64,000 nucleotides of DNA, from assembly GCA_023213395.1 (NCBI GenBank), contig CM041465.1, positions 71,245,741 through 71,309,740 of the forward strand. Reading direction: 5' to 3'. The position numbers and the translations under genes are program-made. A model generated the notes under the pieces. The model ran no database searches. It had not been told where the DNA came from and saw nothing but the letters and a program-made list of their open reading frames with translations. The DNA comes from Cycas panzhihuaensis. Lineage: Eukaryota; Cycadophyta. Of the stretch, positions 57,151 through 64,000 are shown piece after piece (positions within the stretch are counted from its first letter, which is position 1; each line of letters opens with the position of its first letter).

Positions 57151-58560
57151 AGTATTGACTAGTTGCTCAGTGACCACCATTCCTTTCTTCAACTTCCTAT
57201 TAATGATTTTAAAGTCATACTCCTAAAGGAGGATAGCCCATTTACCTGTCCTCCCAGTCAAGTTAGACCAAGTCAAAAGATAGCTCAAGGGATCGGATTG
57301 CACGATCATGTGAGTGGTATTACAAAGAAAGTAGTGTCTAAACTTCTTGGTTGCATGGACCAAGGCTAGGCATTCCTTCTCAGTTAGGGAATAGTTAAGC
57401 TCAGTTGCAACTAATGTCTAGCTGATGAAATATATGGCATACTCAGTTCCTGAAGCATCTTCTTGGGCAACCATAGCTCCCAAGGACTCATCAATGGTCG
57501 AGCTCCTAAGGACTCATCAGTGGCCAAGATGTAGAGGATGAAAGGATGATCGAAGAGAGGGGGTGCCAGAATCGGGGCAAAAGCTAAGGTTTTTTTAAGA
57601 TCTTAGAATGCCTCTTAGGCCTTGGTAGACCAAACAAAAGGAGTCCCTTTCTTTAATAAATTAGTCAGGGGTTTGACATTTATGGCAAAGTCTACTAGGA
57701 AATGCCTGAGAAAACCCAATCTACCCAAAAATGACTTGACTTGGCATTGTGTTTTAGGCGAGAGCATGTCCAGGATAGCCTTGACCTTATCGGGGTCAAT
57801 CTAGATCCCTTGTTTAGAAACAAGGAATCCTAAGAGCTTGTCAGTGGTCATGGCAAATATACATTTAAGCGGGTTTAGAATGATATGGTATTTACGACAT
57901 CGCATGAAGATGGCACACAAATCCTCGAGGTAGTGGGCTCTCTTACGAGAGAGAGACCCATCATGTCATCCATGAAGACCTCAAGGGTTTTGTTTATGAG
58001 GTCATGGAAGACAAATTGCATCGCCCTCTGATAGGTGACTCCTGCATTCTTTAGCCCAAAGGGTATGGCCTTATAGGCAAATGTGCCCCATGGAGTAGTG
58101 AAGGCTATTTTGTGATGGTCTTCAGGAGATATCTATATCTGGTTATATCTAAAGAAGTTGTTCATCAAAGATATGACTTCAAAACTAGCGATGTAATCGA
58201 TGATTTGATTGATAAAGGGCATAGAGAAGTTATCTTTAGGGTATGCATTGTTAATGTCTCGAAAGTCAATGCAAATAAGAATCATTCTATTCTTTTTGGC
58301 AATGAGAATGATGTTGGAAACCCATTCGGGGTAATCAATATAAGTGATTAGACCTACTTCTAGGAGCTTTTTGACTTCCATCTTAACTACACTAGATAAT
58401 TTAGGATGAAGAGGGCATTACTTTTGTCACACAGGGCAAGCACTTGGAATGGTTTTGAGGTTGTGGGTGACAATGGAGGGGTCAATTCCCTTTATGTCTA
58501 AGTAACATGCAAAGACATCATGGAATTCCTAGAAAAGGAGGGTGTATTCCTCTATTTCCT
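57151..58560 (-). pseudogene. Tat-B reverse transcriptase and RNase H remnant
   Basis: RT begins near 58550. The open stretch 58381-58133 reads E-V-K-K-L-L-E-V-G-L-I, W-V-S-N-I-I-L-I and I-D-F-R-D-I-N-N-A-Y-P-K-D-N, typical of Tat/Ogre RT. After one stop come W-G-T-F-A-Y and I-P-F-G-L-K-N-A-G. The active site reads F-M-D-D at 57976-57965. RNase H follows to about 57200. A short tandem duplication of about 26 bases (CTCC-AAGGACTCATCA unit) lies near 57475-57530 in the RNase H part and shifts the frame. Confidence 0.82.
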
Positions 58561-59390
58561 TAGGTGAACATTCCACTCCAACCTTTATGTCTTTGTTGGT
58601 GGTAAGGACATTGTCCTTGGTTGTCCCCATGCACATAGCATTCCCTTCTTCAAAATGAAGGGGGGGCTTGGTCAATAGAAGGAGATGAAGAAGAGATGGG
58701 TTGGTCTAGGTTGGCTAGGGGCAACCCAAGGGCTAGGATCTTTCGATAACCAAGTTGATGATGACCGAGGGGGACATTGGGCATGGAGCCTTCTAGATGC
58801 TCAAGTAAGGCCTCATCATTCTTGAAGCAATCTATCACGTAGATAGTTTTACTTAGAGGGGATGAGGAATGAGAAGTGGGAGGAGCGATGGGCCCATAAC
58901 GATCAACCCACCACTCCACATAATTAGGAGACTCTTTGGAAGAGGTAGAGGACATCATCCTATGTCATGGAATAGGTGGCGCTCTATCTACATCATCCAA
59001 GGAAGATGATAAGGTGTGGGGGGTAGATGATGAAGGATCGCGAGAGTCCATGCACGAGATAGAGGTGACCATACATGACTCCACAGGAGTATTAGGCTCC
59101 TCTATGGAGGTTCTAGGTAGAACTTACAACTAAATGGATGATGAAGCAAATGATCCATATGTGTGTTCAGGAGGGACATGGGATGACAAGGCTCCTCATA
59201 CTCATCATTAGACTCATGGTCACACAGAATGGTGAGGTATTGGATAAGGTTAGAATGGGAAGGAGAGGCCCCTTCCTCAGGTCTAGAGGTGTTAGGGATA
59301 TCAATCGTATAAGTGGAAGCATGGGTTGATGGGCTCTTATTACCTTTCACCAGGTCGTAAGCCACCTAACAAGATTGATACAATGGTTTA
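58561..59390 (-). pseudogene. Tat-B linker between protease and RT
   Basis: It is partly open on the minus strand (58958-58650, 59365-59102), with Ser/Pro/His-rich, weakly structured sequence. Such linkers are common in Tat polyproteins. I see no catalytic motif. Plus-strand frames are shadows. Confidence 0.5.
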
Positions 59391-59900
59391 GTGGGAGGAG
59401 GCTACTAGGAAACAACTTTCATTCCTCCTTCATGGATGAATTTTAGTTGTCCCCAATGGGCTGAGCACACAGCTCCCATATGGTCAAGCTATGGACATCC
59501 CAACAAGAGATTGTAGTCCACATCCATGTCGAGGACTACTATATCTACGAAGACAGTTTTGTCCTCAAGAGGAAGGGGAATGGAAACCGATCCCAAAGGC
59601 ATCTTTTCACTATCATTGTAGCCTTAGCAACGCCATGGAACCTGCTCAAGATCTAATGTGCCTAACTCTTACATGATGCATAAGGGCATAGCATTAATAG
59701 AAGAATTATTATCTATAATAGACTTTCTAAGGGTGTACTCATGAGTATCTATGGAAATGGTGAAAGGATAATGCCATTGACATTCCCTTTCACTCACAGG
59801 AGGGAGGTCTTTAAGGTCAAAGGCAATGATAAGCTCCCGGCTTGGGCTAGTACTCAAAGCATGGGCAGGTATATCCACTAGACCCAAAGCCTCCAAGAGG
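59391..59900 (-). pseudogene. Tat-B aspartic protease remnant
   Basis: The minus-strand frame 59896-59669 ends in S-I-I-D-N-N-S-S-I-N-A-M-P-L, against I-D-x-G-S-S-x-N-x-M-P-L in Tat proteases. The catalytic Asp is kept, but the next Gly is Asn. After a stop the protease continues with L-L-L-G near 59515 (the hydrophobic I/L-L-G motif). Confidence 0.7.
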
Positions 59901-60199
59901 AGAGCATGTTGCTTAGGACAACTCCAAGATGTCCATCATGGACATCCTGATGGCCACAGTGTGGAGCTCGTCTATGATCAAGAAGGACTTCCCTTTCCTG
60001 GTAGGTTGGGGAAATGCCCTTCGAAAATCATAGTATCCTGGGCAGATGGGAATGGTCTTAGGGAGTGGAGGAATTTCAAAAGGTGGGTTATCTATGGAAA
60101 AATATGGCTGAGCAGAAAGGAGGCCCCTATGGCCTCTTTGAGTGCTTGAGACCTAGTGAGAGCGTATAAAAGAGTGGTCTCAAGCATTTGAATGACTCT

Positions 60200-62520
60200 C
60201 TTCCCTTTGTTATAGGATCAAGAGGGTGAAGAGGTTCAATAGTGGGAACCAAAAGGAGAGGAAGAACTTCTTACTCCTTTTTCTTTGCTTGTGTGGAAGA
60301 AGGGTTAGGAGATCACCCCCTATTTTGGTTTCCCTTATTTTAGGTATGTTGGTCCCATTCTCCATGTTTAGGGAAGGGATCCCTATACATGGGTTAGCCC
60401 AAGTTGGGCTTAGACACATGTCTAGGAGAGGAGTCATATAGTGGGGTGAGCTTGAGGTATTACACCCAATACTATGAGTCCTCATGGAAGCACTCACCAT
60501 GGATGGAACACCACTTCTTATCCGATGAAGGTTTAGTCTTCCTAGTTTGGGAGGAGTGGGTGTTTCCATTCATGGGAGGTGTGGCTTGAGAGGCCTGGTG
60601 GACAGGTCTATAGGAGTATGAAGGAGAAGAAGGAGTTTGGAGCTTAAGCTCCTTCATTGTACATTCGAAGGAATGCATAATGGAGGTCAAAGGATCATGG
60701 GTCTTCTACATTGAATGGGTAGAATACTTTTGGGGTTGTTGGGCTCTTAGGTCATGTGACGGAGGGGATGCCTCTTGTCATTGTGACAATTCAATAGGTT
60801 TCTTGAGACCTACTTAGATCTCAATGGCCTCAAGTGCCAAGCATTTCACTATGGTAGTGTCATACGTTATTGCCGCCATTTTGAAGACTTCAACGTATAC
60901 CTCAGGGTAGAGTACATTCATAAAGATATCCCTCTTCAACTCCTCAGGCAATATGTCTTTCATAGAGTGAAGAAGATCATGAAAGCATATCACAAAGTCA
61001 CGGTTCATTTCCTTGTGACCTTGTTTAAGTAAGAGAAGAGCCTTCATTCCACTCTCGAAAGGATGAGCTCCATCAAAGTAGTTGACGAATTTATCTACAA
61101 GCTATTGGAATGAATGGATAGAGTGGGCAAGGAGGCAGTAAAACCATTTGAGGGCGTCCCCCTATAAGAAATGTGGAAAGAGCTTCATCAAAATGTGGTC
61201 ATAAGCCTAATAATCAATGCATGCCATAAAGAAGCTCCTGACATGCTTGATTGGTTATTATGATGAGGTCCCATCGAATTTGAGCACCTCAGGAGGATGA
61301 GGTAGCAAGTTAGTTCCTTAGCACCTTGATAGATAAAGGGGCCAACCTATAGTCAACGAAGGGGCAAACCCTTGGTTGAGTTGATGGATCGAAAAAAGGA
61401 GAAGGAGGTGGTGGGTATGGATACCTAATTCCCCCTTTAGAGGTTTGGATGTAAGAGGGATAGGGATTTCCCCCTGCTTGATGGAAAGGGGCCACTCCTA
61501 CCTGAGAGGGAGCTGAAAAAGAGGTGAATAGGTAAGAAGGGCCCACTCCCCCTTGAGGATACACCCCTTGTTGAGAGGGGAATTGAGGAAAAGAGCCTTA
61601 AGGAGGGGCCAACCCTCCTTGCGAAGGCATCATGTGTGATGTTATACATGAGGATGAAAGAGACAGGTGTGGAATGGGATTTTGGCCATATGGGCCACCC
61701 ATGGGAGGTGCGAAACCATATGGGTGGAGGAGTCCAACCCATAAATAGGAAGGGGATTTCCCTTTCCATGCCCCCATAGGTGGGATGTATATCTCAAGGG
61801 TAGGTAGAGGGAAGGATCCTTGGATAGTCCTTAGAGTGTAAGGAACACACAAAGAAGAAGAGATAACGGGGGATGGCCCTATCGTAGACATCAATATAGA
61901 GTGGGAGGAACAAGGAGGTACAGATGAAGAGGAAAAAGGCGCTACGCTACGCAGGATGTTTTCCAACCACTTTAGGGCCAATTAGAGGCTAGTAGCCTAG
62001 AAGCATTAGTACAATGCTTTAACAACATCTACGGGGGTGGTTCCTACTTGTTTGTATGAGGCGGAAGGATACTCATGCGAAGTAGACCCCATGGGTCAAT
62101 CCTCATGGGTGGTCTCACCGAGGTGGTGGAACCCCATGGAAGACAACACACCCATATCATACATAGGGAGATGATGGAAATCTGAGTGTTCTTGGTCACC
62201 TAGATAGAAAATAGGGTCATTACCCTCTTGGGTGGGGCCTTAAAATGAGGTTGAGGCTTGTGGTTAGGTCTCAGAAATGTATACAAGATATGCCCATTCT
62301 GAGGGATATCCTTCCATGGCTGGTTTGAAATTGGACAAAGGAAGAGAGGAATAAGGAGATTCTTCCAAAGCGGGAGGGAGACCTTGTAGATGACGAGAAA
62401 ATCATCTCATTCAAGCTCCATCCAAAACTTTCGAAGAGATAAGGATGAAAAGCAAGGAAAATATGTTGGGGGTTTCCCAATAAATCTATAAGGAATGAAC
62501 CAAAGGAGAAGGGCAATGGT
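60200..62520 (-). pseudogene. gag: Tat-B gag remnant
   Basis: The N-terminal third is Pro/Ser/Gly-rich (open 61981-61598 and 61564-61310, one frame apart from a single stop). The capsid domain follows: A-C-I-D-Y near 61220, G-D-A-L-K-W-F-Y near 61155, V-D-K-F-V and the open block 61047-60814 (M-K-D-I-L-P-E-E-L). A later block, 60690-60472, ends in a C-S-I-H-G-E-C-F-H zinc-like motif. The start codon cannot be fixed. Stops are frequent. Confidence 0.75.
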
Positions 62521-62552
62521 AACATAAGGGAAGTCAGAATGTTCCCTTACTA

Positions 62553-62576
62553 GTGGGTCCCCAATATGGTTGCTAG
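62553..62576 (-). promoter_or_regulatory. Primer site region of Tat-B
   Basis: On the minus strand, just after the LTR end TCTTCCA, the sequence CTAGCAACCATATTGGGGAC stands where Tat elements have a TGGCGCC...TGGGGA primer site. Its GGCGCC core has decayed to GCAACC, so the tRNA cannot be named with certainty. Confidence 0.4.
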
Positions 62577-63953
62577 TGGAAGAGCGTCTCGAGGGGGTCA
62601 CTAAGAGTAAGGATGCCTAAGCCAATACTACAACTATACCAGGGGCTTAAGGGTCTCAAATGAGATGATAGGTCACCCTCAGAAGGTGTCTGCACGTCGA
62701 AACGTAGGTTTGGGGACCCACGAATAACACTTAAGACCTTCTCTTTAGGCAAAGACCTTCTAGGATCTGGATTAGGCAAGGGCATCCTTGATTTACCGAG
62801 TAGCCTAAAGGAGAGCTCTCATATCCTAATGGTGAAAGGAAGGAGAGAAAATGCCCTCTTCCTGAGAAGAGGCGAGGGAAAAAGGATGGTTCCTTACAAA
62901 GTAGGAACCTAAAAGCAAGGAAAAGAAGTAGTTGGTGGAGAAGTAAAAGAAGACTTGGTGTGCATAGGGACCAAATCCAAAAGATAAGATTATTAGGAGA
63001 TTGTGTTCAGGGCTACCTAAAGAGTGTGCCTTTACGGTTTGAGCTAAATGTAAGGTTTGCTCAACTATAATAAGAGTTTAGATTGTATCCTTTATTCTGG
63101 TTATAGGGATGGAGTGGAAAAAAGACCAAGGTGTTGGTTTTAAAGAAAGAATATAAATAAATAATAAGACTCTCTCTCCTAACCTCACTCTCTTTTCCTT
63201 TATCAAAAGATGAATGATTTAAAGGAGGGGGGTAAAGGAGAGAGACATGAATGATTTATGTAAGCTTTTTCCTTTCGATGCAAAGAGAAGATACTTTCAA
63301 TCGAATCACACTTTCTTGACTCTCCCGTTGCGCACCTACATGCATGTGGGATGCAAAGAGACAACAGCAAAGAAGGGAAAATTCTTGGGTTGGTTTACTC
63401 TCTTCTTTCCTAGGAAGGAAAAAGAATGTACCTATTCACACCACTTTCCTATGTTCATGTAAACAAGGGAGACATGGAATGCTTTTGCGATCTCCACGCG
63501 AAAGGGGAGAAACAATAGATAAGAATGCAAGTGTGTGCATATTCTTCTTATGTTTCCTTTTATGAGTGTAAAGAATGTAAATGGTAGGCTACAATCCTCA
63601 TGTAAGTGATAAGCAAATCCCAAGGAAGACAAAAGGAGGGAGAGAGAGATAGAGTTGTAGGGCATGCACCAAGAAGTATGTCAGTTGGTGAGGTGACGTA
63701 CTCCTTTTCCCACTTCTTCCCTTGTTTGTAGCTTCGCACTCTAAGTCATGATGGGTGACATGGATGAAGCTATGTGAGAGGCTCCCTTACCTTCCCCAAA
63801 AGTATTTGTACAACAAGAAGCTTGAAAAGAAAGCCAAAGGAAAATAAATACCCAAAAGAAGAGGCATACCCCTTTATGGTGACGTGATCTTGCTTGCTTG
63901 GGAGGAGCCTTGCCTTTTGTCCAAGTGAAACCTTTTAACAACCAACAAGTGCA

Positions 63954-64000
<47 letters not shown>
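62577..64000 (-). repeat. Tat-B 5' LTR, part
   Basis: It starts TGGAAGAGCG on + and matches 34821 onward to the AT repeat, with scattered substitutions. The U3 half lies beyond the window. At 63956-64000 an AT repeat runs to the edge. Confidence 0.82.

Larger units (their letters stand above)
34821..64000 (-). mobile_element. Tat-B: Tat/Ogre-like Ty3/gypsy element, nearly complete
   Basis: On the minus strand, from right to left: 5' LTR (cut by the window edge), primer site region, gag, protease, RT-RNase H, integrase, spacer, antisense PMD gene (on +), sense ORF with aRNase H, polypurine tract, and a 3' LTR split by the F array. Same-orientation similarity of 34821-36306 and 62577-64000 gives the LTR pair, including TGGAAG at both left edges. 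Without the 12.4-kb insertion the element is at least 16.8 kb, within the range of Ogre-like elements. No domain is uninterrupted. Confidence 0.82.

Noticed and set aside
57622-57804. Plus-strand open frame in Tat-B pol, with a look-alike at 4944-5132 (minus)
   Set aside because: Both are antisense shadows of RT. They resemble each other only because the RT does.
1-64000. Reassigned UAG codon
   Set aside because: TAG is frequent in frame, but homologous copies have CAG or TGG at the same site, TAA and TGA also occur, and frameshifts are present. This is decay, not a code change.
1-64000. CRISPR arrays, tRNA or rRNA genes, bacterial operons
   Set aside because: None seen. The only tRNA-related sequences are 13-17 base primer binding sites.

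Overview
This window looks like a transposon-dense, gene-poor block of a plant nuclear genome. The evidence is wall-to-wall LTR retrotransposons of plant lineages: Ty1/copia, Ty3/gypsy chromoviruses and a Tat/Ogre-like Ty3/gypsy family. They use primer binding sites complementary to plant initiator-Met tRNA, and two copies carry a plant mobile domain (PMD) gene. I see no intact host gene, tRNA, rRNA, CRISPR or bacterial feature. Almost every coding region is broken by stop codons, mostly TAG and TAA, and by small indels, so genes are listed as pseudogenes.

Layout. (1) 1-4733, + strand: 3' part of a Ty1/copia element (Copia-1), inserted in the RT gene of the next element. (2) 4734-14979, +: Tat-A, a Tat/Ogre-like element with RT-RNase H, integrase, an antisense PMD/coiled-coil gene, a sense ORF ending in a second (archaeal-type) RNase H, and a 3.2-kb 3' LTR. 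(3) 14980-23895: older AT-rich sequence holding a truncated copia element (Copia-2), a pair of about 335-bp direct repeats and a stray gag fragment. (4) 23896-34222, +: element C, a copia-like element with 337-bp LTRs and no recognisable retrotransposon genes. It carries pieces of host genes (SEC24-like, RRM protein, one unknown). A Tekay-like chromovirus, D (24774-31449), is nested in it. (5) 34821-64000, - strand: Tat-B, a second copy of the Tat family with gag, PR, RT-RNase H, integrase, antisense PMD gene, distal RNase H ORF and LTRs; its 5' LTR runs off the right edge. (6) 36962-49350: nested in the 3' LTR of Tat-B, a tandem Ty3/gypsy array (F) of the form LTR-internal-LTR-internal-LTR, flanked by one perfect 5-bp target duplication, TTGAG.

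The two Tat copies are the most useful part. Comparing them shows that the antisense PMD gene, its small 3' intron and the distal RNase H ORF belong to the element and are not random insertions. The element therefore had three transcription units: gag-pol, a downstream sense ORF with aRNase H, and an antisense, intron-containing gene for a possible nuclear/DNA-associated PMD plus coiled-coil protein. A 17-bp motif recurs in the LTR and just upstream of the antisense gene.

Limits: all boundaries come from reading repeats by eye. Domain names rest on motifs, not on searches, and no divergence values or insertion ages were computed.
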